DNA of 64,000 bases from Clostridiales bacterium. GTDB taxonomy: Bacteria; Bacillota; Clostridia; Saccharofermentanales; Saccharofermentanaceae. Below the pieces are notes generated by a model that worked only from the letters and a program-made list of their open reading frames with translations, was not told the origin of the DNA and ran no database searches. Where the stretch lies: positions 25,366 through 89,365 of the forward strand of contig JAFZVE010000012.1 of the NCBI GenBank assembly GCA_017617995.1, in the 5' to 3' direction. The position numbers and the translations under genes are program-made. How positions within the stretch are numbered: position 1 is the stretch's first letter; every line of letters begins with the position of its first letter. This document shows, in pieces, positions 33,826 to 41,433 of the stretch.

Positions 33826-34965
33826 ATGGATACATCGATTAATCTGACTTCGATTTTCGGCACGGATTTTGTTGGAGTGATCCTGCTTCTGATCGTCCTT
33901 CTGACGAAGGGGTGGAGTTTGCCTGCGCGAAGAAAAGAGAGCCGCATCATCCTCGTGATGGTCATCGCCTCAATCGTCAACTGCCTGTCGGACGCGCTCG
34001 TATCTCTTTGCGATGGGAGAACCGGGGGCCTGATGCGTAACATCTGCATCATCGGAAATACATACCTGTACCTTTATAACCTCATCGTAGGCATCGCCAT
34101 CATCTACATGATCGTCAGCCATATTGATAAGACCGTGCCGGCCTTGCAGATCGTTTTTTTTGCGGTGCTGGGCGTGGTGGAACTGACACTCCTTACACTT
34201 AATCTGTTCTATCCGCTGGTTTTCCGGATCGACGAGAATAACGTCTACCACAGATGCAGTTATTTCTTCGTGTTCCTTCTGGCGGGGGCGCTTCTGATCG
34301 TCTACGGATACACCTACTACTTCGTTTCGAAGATCAAGAACCCGTCGCTTCGGTATTTTCCGGTCTGGCAGTTCCTTACGCCGATCCTTCTGGCCATCGT
34401 CGTCCAGAGCCTGATTTATGGCGTGTCACTCCTGCCGGTCGGATTCGCTCTCGCTTTCACGGGGCTCGTGATCTGCCTGCAGAACGAGTGTATCTACATC
34501 GACAAATTGACCGGTGTATATAACCGCTATGAACTTGAGAAGTTCAATAAGTCCGCGTCGCCTTTCAAGCATGAGGAGATCGGTGTCCTGATGCTCGATC
34601 TTAACGGCTTCAAGGCCATAAACGACAACTACTCCCATGAAGAAGGGGACTGTGCACTGGTGGCATTTGCGGATATTCTTGTGAGCGTGATCCAGTCCGA
34701 GGGGATCGTGATCCGTTTCGCGGGAGATGAATTCATCGTCATTCTCCGCCGTTTCCGTGGCAAAAGCATCGAAACTTACAAAGAGCGTATCCTCCGTGCG
34801 GTGGCCGACTACAATGACGTATCCGGAAAACCATATCATCTTTCGGTGGCAGTGGGCGGAGATATCTTCCCATACAATGTCCAGGAATCGGATTTTGTCG
34901 CGAAGATCGACCACCTGATGTACGTAGATAAAGAGGCATACTACAAGGATCATCCGAAAAGATAA
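33826..34965 (+). CDS. Membrane diguanylate cyclase (7TM-GGDEF)
   Basis: A 379-residue protein with about seven predicted membrane helices (roughly residues 12-215) and a C-terminal GGDEF domain (about 225-375) starting IDKLTGVYNRYELEKF. The active-site motif reads RFAGDEF, an AGDEF variant accepted in active cyclases, and the LDLNGFKAINDNYSHEEGD metal-binding segment is intact. No RxxD inhibitory site precedes it. It probably makes cyclic di-GMP from two GTP in response to a signal sensed by the membrane part. ATG 33826 was chosen because the promoter lies after the upstream alternative. It is divergent from the hypothetical gene. Confidence 0.85.
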   Translation: MDTSINLTSIFGTDFVGVILLLIVLLTKGWSLPARRKESRIILVMVIASIVNCLSDALVSLCDGRTGGLMRNICIIGNTYLYLYNLIVGIAIIYMIVSHIDKTVPALQIVFFAVLGVVELTLLTLNLFYPLVFRIDENNVYHRCSYFFVFLLAGALLIVYGYTYYFVSKIKNPSLRYFPVWQFLTPILLAIVVQSLIYGVSLLPVGFALAFTGLVICLQNECIYIDKLTGVYNRYELEKFNKSASPFKHEEIGVLMLDLNGFKAINDNYSHEEGDCALVAFADILVSVIQSEGIVIRFAGDEFIVILRRFRGKSIETYKERILRAVADYNDVSGKPYHLSVAVGGDIFPYNVQESDFVAKIDHLMYVDKEAYYKDHPKR

Positions 34966-35030
34966 AGGACCTTCCGGAAAAGACCATCGAAAAGGGCCCT
35001 TCGAGAAAAGGGCCCCTGGGCAGGATTTCC

Positions 35031-35060
35031 GGATTTCCGCTGAAAAGCGGATCTTTTTTT
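35031..35060 (+). terminator. Rho-independent terminator
   Basis: CCGCT/AGCGG stem extended by flanking pairs (35032-35041 with 35046-35053), followed by seven T residues. It ends the GGDEF gene. A second GC-rich dyad (GGGCCC) lies at 34993-35015. Confidence 0.8.
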
Positions 35061-35063
35061 GTC

Positions 35064-37550
35064 TTATCTTTCGTTCATGATGGTCGTGGCGCGGTTCTGG
35101 ATGTTCGCGCAGATATCATCGACCGATCTTTGTCCTGCAAAGTATCCGGCAGCTTCCTCGAGGATGATGTTCAGGATATCCGTGTCGATAGCCTCGGCCT
35201 GGGTAACACTCGAGATCAAGGCGGAGAGATCCTCGGTCGTCTCGTCACTAAGACGCGTGTATCTGCTGAGATCTCCTGTTTTTGCGCTGTCAATTTGGCT
35301 CATTTCTTCGAGTTCCTTGAGATAGTTCTCGTTTGATTCGATCTCACGGCGGCAGTTCTCGAGGAAGGCATTTCTGTTTACGGGGAGATAATTGGAGTTA
35401 AAGCTCATCGTCTGCTGCGCGTCTTCAGAAAGGAGCGAGCGGATGAAGTCCCAGGCCAGCTCCGGATCGGCCGAGGTGCTCGTGATCGCCATGGACAGAT
35501 GTCCTTTTACCGACATGCCGATACCGTTCTGAGAGGGGACTCCGGAGAAGGTGACACCGGCGTTATGCATCTGCTGAACAATGGTCGCATAGAACTGCAG
35601 GTCGGAAAAGTCCACGAGGGCGGTACCGATTAAGCCCTGCGTCAGCATGATGTCATCGTTCGGAGTCAAATATCCATCCTTCATAGGGTCACCGCTGTTG
35701 GCATTCCGCCCGGCCTCACCGTATTTCTTCACCATCTCCAGGAGCGTCTTAAACTCCTCGGACTCGAAGTTTACGGTCTTGTTTTCATAATCGATGAAGT
35801 GAGAGGAAAGATGCGGCATCCAGTCTCGGAGCAGGTCTTCACAGCTGTCGGCACTAAGCATCTGCATCGTTTGCGGGATCGCCCCTGCCATCGCATCAAA
35901 ATCGGAGAAAGTCAGATTTCCGGTGGCGTTTGTATAATCGGTGTTTGCCGCCATGCCGGTGACGCTGAAGGTGACCGGGATCGTGTAGAGTTTGCCGTTC
36001 GTTTCAAAGGCGCGGAAGACGTTGTCGAAATATTCCGATCTGGAAAAAGAACTGTCGCCGTCGATGAGCGTATTGAGATCGATGAGCATCGTGTCGCTGT
36101 TGAACTGGGAAAGTCCGGAGAAACCGACAAGGATATCAGGACCGTTACCGGAGAGCATATCCAGCGTGAGCTGATCGACACCGGCACCCGAGTTTGGATC
36201 TCTCGGACCGAAGGCATCGTAGTTGGTGACATCGGCGTTATAGTCATGGATCTCGATACGTGCGGAGTTGTTCGGATCCATATTGTACTGGAGAACCGCT
36301 TCGATGAAATCCGGTTCGTCGTAGCCGTTAAGTCCGAGCTTCAGGACTTTCTTTCCGACGTGAGGATTACTGTCCGCACGGCTCAGATGTACGGCGAAGA
36401 GCGTGGTTTTCACAGACCCTTTCTTATCCATATCCGCGTAGGTGGCGTCCTCCTCATAAACAGTCTGGAAGAAGACCATGTCGTTCTCGGAGGCGATCCG
36501 TCCGCCGTCGATGCTCAGGGTAGCGGAATTGACATCCGTGTCCTTCCATGCGAGGACCGGAATCTTCGTCTGACTTTCGATGTCGAATCTTTCGATGCCG
36601 TTCGCGTTCAGGAGGAAGCAGTCCCGGTCGCCCTGCACGACCTGGAAGATGACATTATCCGACTTGATGCGATCACCGACGAGGGCGCCGGTTTCCGTGT
36701 CAATTTCCTGGACGTAGGCTTCTTCACCGTTTCCCGTAAACTCCGGAACCAGGGCATACCACTTGCCTCCGCTGCAGTACATCGTGCAGCAAAGCCCGCT
36801 GTTTACTTCCTCGTGGATCACGTTTCCCTCGCTATCGAGAAGGTAGAATCGGCCCGTACATGCGAGGAGATAGTTGCCCTCGGCGGTGGCATAGACACGG
36901 ACATCGGAGAGGAGATCGCTGCTGACATTAAGCGGAATGTCGCGAAGCTTCTCGCCGGAAGGAGAAATGACGAAGAGAAGAGGCTTGGCGGTACAATCAC
37001 CGTAATTAAACTTACTTCCGACGACGAGGATCTCGCCGTCATTTCCGGAATAGGCGCCGATGAAGTCGACGTCAGAAGGCATATCGAGATCCGCGATATA
37101 GTTTCCTTCGAGATCGAATAACTGCATGCTGTTGCCGGAGTATTCGTACCATATATCCATCATGCGCTGGGACTGTTCGGGATCATTGTAGTCCAGGCTG
37201 TCCAGTTCTTTCTGCACGTCATCCGGTTTCACATATTCGGCAAAGATCGAGCACAGGATGCGGTCGCCCACGACGACATGGCTGTTGATGTAGGAGTAGT
37301 AGATCTCTTTGTCTTCGGGTTTATTGATCTTGATCTCGGATCGGTTGATGTTATAGTACGGATCGCTCGCTTCGATGATGTGTCCGGACTTCGTGTCGCT
37401 CAGTTGATATACGACCGGGTTTCCCTCTGCATCGGTGCCGCTAACGGCTCCCTGGTCGTCTGTTCCTTTCTTCTTCCCACATGCGGTCAGGGACATGACG
37501 ATGTTGGCGGTTAAGAGAAAGGCGAGGGTGGATCTGGTGATTCTTTTCAT
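35064..37550 (-). CDS. Extracellular solute-binding lipoprotein with extended N-terminal region
   Basis: An 828-residue lipoprotein; lipobox LTAC near residue 24. About residues 60-390 form repeated beta-strand blades (for example LFDLEGNYIADLDM, FYLLDSEGNVIHEE), compatible with a beta-propeller. From about 400 the sequence is a type 1 periplasmic-binding-protein fold: VLKLGLNGYDEPDF, GPDILVGFSG, GKLYTIPVTFSVTGMAAN, and WDFIRSLLSEDAQQ at the end. Such proteins deliver sugars or oligomers to ABC importers, but no permease or ATPase is nearby, so it may be a receptor or serve a transporter encoded elsewhere. The propeller is inferred from the pattern. Confidence 0.75.
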   Translation of the reverse strand: MKRITRSTLAFLLTANIVMSLTACGKKKGTDDQGAVSGTDAEGNPVVYQLSDTKSGHIIEASDPYYNINRSEIKINKPEDKEIYYSYINSHVVVGDRILCSIFAEYVKPDDVQKELDSLDYNDPEQSQRMMDIWYEYSGNSMQLFDLEGNYIADLDMPSDVDFIGAYSGNDGEILVVGSKFNYGDCTAKPLLFVISPSGEKLRDIPLNVSSDLLSDVRVYATAEGNYLLACTGRFYLLDSEGNVIHEEVNSGLCCTMYCSGGKWYALVPEFTGNGEEAYVQEIDTETGALVGDRIKSDNVIFQVVQGDRDCFLLNANGIERFDIESQTKIPVLAWKDTDVNSATLSIDGGRIASENDMVFFQTVYEEDATYADMDKKGSVKTTLFAVHLSRADSNPHVGKKVLKLGLNGYDEPDFIEAVLQYNMDPNNSARIEIHDYNADVTNYDAFGPRDPNSGAGVDQLTLDMLSGNGPDILVGFSGLSQFNSDTMLIDLNTLIDGDSSFSRSEYFDNVFRAFETNGKLYTIPVTFSVTGMAANTDYTNATGNLTFSDFDAMAGAIPQTMQMLSADSCEDLLRDWMPHLSSHFIDYENKTVNFESEEFKTLLEMVKKYGEAGRNANSGDPMKDGYLTPNDDIMLTQGLIGTALVDFSDLQFYATIVQQMHNAGVTFSGVPSQNGIGMSVKGHLSMAITSTSADPELAWDFIRSLLSEDAQQTMSFNSNYLPVNRNAFLENCRREIESNENYLKELEEMSQIDSAKTGDLSRYTRLSDETTEDLSALISSVTQAEAIDTDILNIILEEAAGYFAGQRSVDDICANIQNRATTIMNER

Positions 37551-37732
37551 GGTGTACCTCCGATTGGTCAGATTGGATTTGTCTTTTTCATTTTGTCAGT
37601 ACATGTCTTAGCGCTTGGCTTCCTATGGTGACATGTCGCTGTCTGTCGTGGACATTCATTTTCTTTTGACATTTTTATTCTCTCTTAGCCGCATGACAAA
37701 GAAATGACGTGAAAGTGAGGATTCTGTCACTA

Positions 37733-37741
37733 TGCTATAAT
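37733..37741 (+). promoter_or_regulatory. Extended -10 promoter of the SDR gene
   Basis: TG-C-TATAAT at 37733-37741, about 43 bases upstream of the GTG start at 37784. No convincing -35. Confidence 0.55.
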
Positions 37742-37783
37742 GGCAGTAGTTCATGACGATTATACTTCTGCAGGAGGTTTCCC

Positions 37784-38530
37784 GTGAGTTTTGAGAACAA
37801 AGTAGCCGTCGTGACCGGCGGCGCGCATGGAATCGGAAAAGCCGTTGCGGATGCACTTCGGGCGGATGGCGCGACCGTGCATATCATCGACATCAAGCCC
37901 TCCGGGGGCGGGTGGTTCGAGGGCGATGTCAGTAATAAGGAAACGCTCGAGAAGTTCGCTTCCGAGATCGTCGCGAAGTCCGGCCACGTGGATATCCTGG
38001 TGAACAATGCACTTCCTCTCATGAAGGGTATCGATTCCTGCTCCTACGAGGAGTTCCAGTATGCGCTCGCGGTGGGCGTGACCGCACCGTTTTATCTCAC
38101 GAAGCTTCTGGCGCCGCACTTTAATGAAGGGGCGTCGGTGATCAACATCGCGTCGTCGCGTGACCGCATGAGCCAGCCGCAGACTGAGAGCTACACGGCG
38201 GCCAAGGGCGGGATCGCTGCGCTGACGCACGCTCTGGCAATCAGCCTTGCCGGGCGGGCACGCGTAAACAGTATCTCTCCGGGATGGATCGATACGTCGG
38301 ATGTTGGAGATGCGGACGGAATCGTTTCATGCTCGACATTCACTGGCCCCGATGCATCGCAGCAGCCGGTGGGCCGCGTCGGAAATCCCCGGGACATCGC
38401 GGAGATGGTGCTTTTCCTCTGCTCGGAGAAAGCGGGCTTCATCACAGGCGAGAATATCTGCATCGACGGCGGCATGACGAAGCTCATGATCTACCACGGC
38501 GAGCACGGGTGGACGTACGAAGAAAAGTAG
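37784..38530 (+). CDS. Short-chain dehydrogenase/reductase
   Basis: A 248-residue classical SDR oxidoreductase with NAD(P)-binding TGGAHGIGKA, the DILVNNA motif, the catalytic Ser and YTAAK signature (ASS...ESYTAAK), and SPGWI. The start is GTG with AGGAGG eight bases ahead. The substrate cannot be told; the short loop sequences and conserved C-terminal GENICIDGGMT are typical of 3-oxoacyl or sugar-alcohol type members. It is a single gene under its own promoter. Confidence 0.9.
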   Translation: MSFENKVAVVTGGAHGIGKAVADALRADGATVHIIDIKPSGGGWFEGDVSNKETLEKFASEIVAKSGHVDILVNNALPLMKGIDSCSYEEFQYALAVGVTAPFYLTKLLAPHFNEGASVINIASSRDRMSQPQTESYTAAKGGIAALTHALAISLAGRARVNSISPGWIDTSDVGDADGIVSCSTFTGPDASQQPVGRVGNPRDIAEMVLFLCSEKAGFITGENICIDGGMTKLMIYHGEHGWTYEEK

Positions 38531-38580
38531 GAGTTCACTTTTCTGCCATAAGATTTTGATAGATTCTCTCTTATACTCTA

Positions 38581-38756
38581 TGATACAATTGTCGTAGGTT
38601 TTTCCGAGTCCGGTGCGAAGCGGGGGAAACGGAGAAATCACAGGGGGAAGGAAGTAGTGGGCAGACGTGTACGGAGAGAGTCCGGGATATCTCAAAAGAT
38701 ATCTCGGAAACGCCTAGGGAAGCGCCTGACCGAAACTACGCACTTATTTTAGGGGT
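38581..38756 (+). promoter_or_regulatory. Promoter and structured leader of the signalling cluster
   Basis: TG-A-TACAAT at 38581-38589 could start transcription near 38596, giving a leader of about 160 bases. GTGCG at 38613-38617 pairs with CGCAC at 38739-38743, closing a domain that contains a strong hairpin, CCGGGATATC at 38682-38691 with GATATCTCGG at 38698-38707. The closing arm ends eight bases before the AGGGG ribosome-binding site (38751-38755). I tested it by eye against cyclic di-GMP classes I and II, cobalamin, guanidine and ZTP riboswitches and do not recognise it. Confidence 0.45.
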
Positions 38757-41417
38757 ATGAGAAGTTTTCGAGTCAAGATGACGATATTTATCGTGCTGGT
38801 CGTTATCGTCAGCGCGGGTCTTCTGTCGTTTATGAGTTACCGCCGTGCGGAGAAAAGTGTTTTTGCCCAGTCGGAAGAAAAATACAGAGTGGCCGCAGAT
38901 AAGTACGCCCAGGAGCTTACTACCTGGCTCAATGCGAACGCCACGATCGTCGATACACTGGCGGCGAATATCGAGTACAGCCGCTTCTTCGATCAGGACG
39001 GCGCATTTTTCCATGATTACTTAAAGTCCGTCTACGACAGCCTGAACTATAACGGCTACATCTACGATATCTATTTCACGTTCCCGGATAACACGATGGC
39101 GTGTGCTTCGGACTTCGTTTCTGACGGCTCGGTCGATTTTTCACATGAGCGCGATTGGTACATGATTGCGGCCGAGACGAACGAGCTTTATTATTCTTCG
39201 CCGTATCTGGATTCCGATACCAAGGCGACGGTCATCACGATATCGAAGGCAGTCCGCGCGGACGGTGAGCTGAAGGGCATCATCGCGGCGGATATTTTCG
39301 TGGATGTACTCGTCGATATCATCAACGAAGCTGAGGTGGCCGAGGACAGTTACGCGTTCCTGGTCGACCAGAATATGGGCATGGTCGTGCATCCGAACAG
39401 CGCATATGCTTTCTCTGATCATCCGATCGGCCTTTTGCAGCTTCCCGGATCTCCCTATGGAGATGTGGTCGCCAATATCCGCAAGGACTCCGACGGAACT
39501 GTGTATCTCAAGGATTACGACGGCGTGACGCGAGGTATCGTAGTCTCGAAGATGGAGAACAGCGGCTGGTATGTCGGTATCGCGACGAGCAAGGCTGAGA
39601 TGATGAAGGGCATGGACGGACTCGTCACGACCTTCCTGATCGCGGCGATCGTTTCCGCGCTCATCGGTGGTGCGTGCACGGTCTTCCTGGCGTTCGTACT
39701 CGATAAGAACAGAAAACAGCAGCAGGAATATGCGGAGAAAGTCCTTCGCCTCGAGAAGCAGGCGGCCGATGAGGCCAGCGAAGCAAAGAGCCGATTCCTC
39801 GCCGATATGTCACACGAGATCCGAACCCCGATTAACGCGATCCTCGGCATGAACGAGATGATCATCCGCGAGACAGATAACCGGGAGATCATGGGCTACT
39901 CGAGAAACATCCGCCAGTCCGGACAGAATCTTCTCGGACTTGTGAACAGTATCCTGGATTTTTCGAAGATCGAGAACGGGAAGATGGAGATCGTGTCTGC
40001 GCCGTACAATGTAAAATCCCAGATCTCCTATGTGATCAATTCGATCTCGGAGCGGGCACGGGCGAAGAAACTGGAGATCGTACTGGATGTGGATCCTTCG
40101 ATCCCGACGGAGCTCTTCGGCGACAACACCCGGATCAACGAGGTCATCATGAACCTTCTGACGAACGCCGTGAAGTATACCGAGAAGGGCACGGTCACGC
40201 TGAGAATCAAGGAGAAAGAGAGAACGGACGGACCGGAGGACAAGATCCGTCTGTATTTCGAGGTGACAGATACCGGCATCGGCATCAAGGAAGAAGACAT
40301 GAAGCGTCTCTTCGAATCCTTTGAGAGACTGGATGTCGAGAGAAACAGAAATATCGAGGGAACCGGACTCGGGATGTCGGTGTGCACGAAACTTCTTGCT
40401 CTCATGGACAGTGAACTCAAGGTAACAAGCAAGTACGGAGAAGGCTCCACCTTCTGGTTCGAGCTCTGGCAGAAGATCGAAAATGCCGAGCCGATCGGTG
40501 AATTTGAGATAAGCAATGCCGAGGAAGAAGACGAAGAGATCTACCATGAGACTTTCCACGCGTCGACCGCACTGATCCTGATCGTGGACGATACGAAACT
40601 GAATATCTCCGTAGCGGCGAACCTCTTGAAAAAGACCGATGTGCGTATCAACACGGCACTGAGCGGACAGGAAGCGATCAAACTGGCGGGAGAAAACCAT
40701 TACGATCTGATCCTCATGGACCAGAGGATGCCCGGTATGGACGGAACGGAGGCCATGCAGGAGATTAGGAAACTCCCGGGAAAACTCAACGAGAAAACCC
40801 CGATCATCTGCCTGACGGCTGACGTGATCCGCGGCGCAAGAGAAAGATATATCGCACAGGGATTCGACGGCTATCTGACCAAGCCGATCGATGGGCATGA
40901 ACTGGAGAAGACACTTCTGACACACCTGCCGAAAGAGAAGATCCAGATCGTTGAGCAGCCCCGGGAGGAAGAATCGACTTCCGAGGACGAGAAGACGGCC
41001 GAACTCTTTTCTGCGCTGTCGAAGTCGGGCGTCGATCCGAAGACGGGCCTGTTCTTCTGTCAGGGCGACAGGGAGATGTACAAGGCGATCCTTGCCGAGT
41101 TCTGTCAGGAGGAGAAGAGCAAGTTTCCCAATCTCGTCAGCTGCTACGAGAAACATGACTGGAAGAACTACGAGATCTATATCCATTCCCTGAAGAGCAC
41201 GAGTAAGACCATCGGGGCCAAGAAGCTCTTCGAGATGGCGGCGGATCTGGAAGCGGCAGCAGGGCGCGGCAATGAAATGGCGATTGCGGACGGACACGAA
41301 AAGGCGATGGAACTGTACGCGAAGATCGTGAAGGTCATCGAGGAACATCTGGATGTTCCGAAAGAAGAGATGGAGGAAGATGACGAGATATTCGAATTCT
41401 TCCCGGATGAAGACTAA
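38757..41417 (+). CDS. Hybrid sensor histidine kinase with dCache, receiver and HPt domains
   Basis: An 886-residue membrane sensor. Helices at about 8-30 and 288-316 flank an extracellular region with the dCache pattern (DWYMIAAETNELYYSSPYLD, SYAFLVDQNMGMVVHPN). HisKA has the phosphorylated His at H353 in MSHEIRTP; the ATPase domain has NLLTNAVKYT, DTGIGI and GTGLGMS. A receiver with D655 in LMDQRMPGMDG follows, then an HPt domain with H810 in IHSLKSTSKTIG. The protein therefore contains a complete His-Asp-His phosphorelay. It ends in an acidic tail DDEIFEFFPDED echoed in the second kinase. The AGGGG is only one base from the ATG, which is unusual. It is the first gene of the four-gene cluster. 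Confidence 0.9.
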   Translation: MRSFRVKMTIFIVLVVIVSAGLLSFMSYRRAEKSVFAQSEEKYRVAADKYAQELTTWLNANATIVDTLAANIEYSRFFDQDGAFFHDYLKSVYDSLNYNGYIYDIYFTFPDNTMACASDFVSDGSVDFSHERDWYMIAAETNELYYSSPYLDSDTKATVITISKAVRADGELKGIIAADIFVDVLVDIINEAEVAEDSYAFLVDQNMGMVVHPNSAYAFSDHPIGLLQLPGSPYGDVVANIRKDSDGTVYLKDYDGVTRGIVVSKMENSGWYVGIATSKAEMMKGMDGLVTTFLIAAIVSALIGGACTVFLAFVLDKNRKQQQEYAEKVLRLEKQAADEASEAKSRFLADMSHEIRTPINAILGMNEMIIRETDNREIMGYSRNIRQSGQNLLGLVNSILDFSKIENGKMEIVSAPYNVKSQISYVINSISERARAKKLEIVLDVDPSIPTELFGDNTRINEVIMNLLTNAVKYTEKGTVTLRIKEKERTDGPEDKIRLYFEVTDTGIGIKEEDMKRLFESFERLDVERNRNIEGTGLGMSVCTKLLALMDSELKVTSKYGEGSTFWFELWQKIENAEPIGEFEISNAEEEDEEIYHETFHASTALILIVDDTKLNISVAANLLKKTDVRINTALSGQEAIKLAGENHYDLILMDQRMPGMDGTEAMQEIRKLPGKLNEKTPIICLTADVIRGARERYIAQGFDGYLTKPIDGHELEKTLLTHLPKEKIQIVEQPREEESTSEDEKTAELFSALSKSGVDPKTGLFFCQGDREMYKAILAEFCQEEKSKFPNLVSCYEKHDWKNYEIYIHSLKSTSKTIGAKKLFEMAADLEAAAGRGNEMAIADGHEKAMELYAKIVKVIEEHLDVPKEEMEEDDEIFEFFPDED

Positions 41418-41433
41418 ATCGTAGGAGGTTCTT

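Noticed and set aside
35799..37121. 440-codon open frame on the plus strand
   Set aside because: It is antisense to the solute-binding lipoprotein and has no domain pattern.
38581..38756. Cyclic di-GMP riboswitch
   Set aside because: The conserved core sequences of class I (GACGCAAAGCC-type) and class II were not found, so I report only an unclassified pairing leader.
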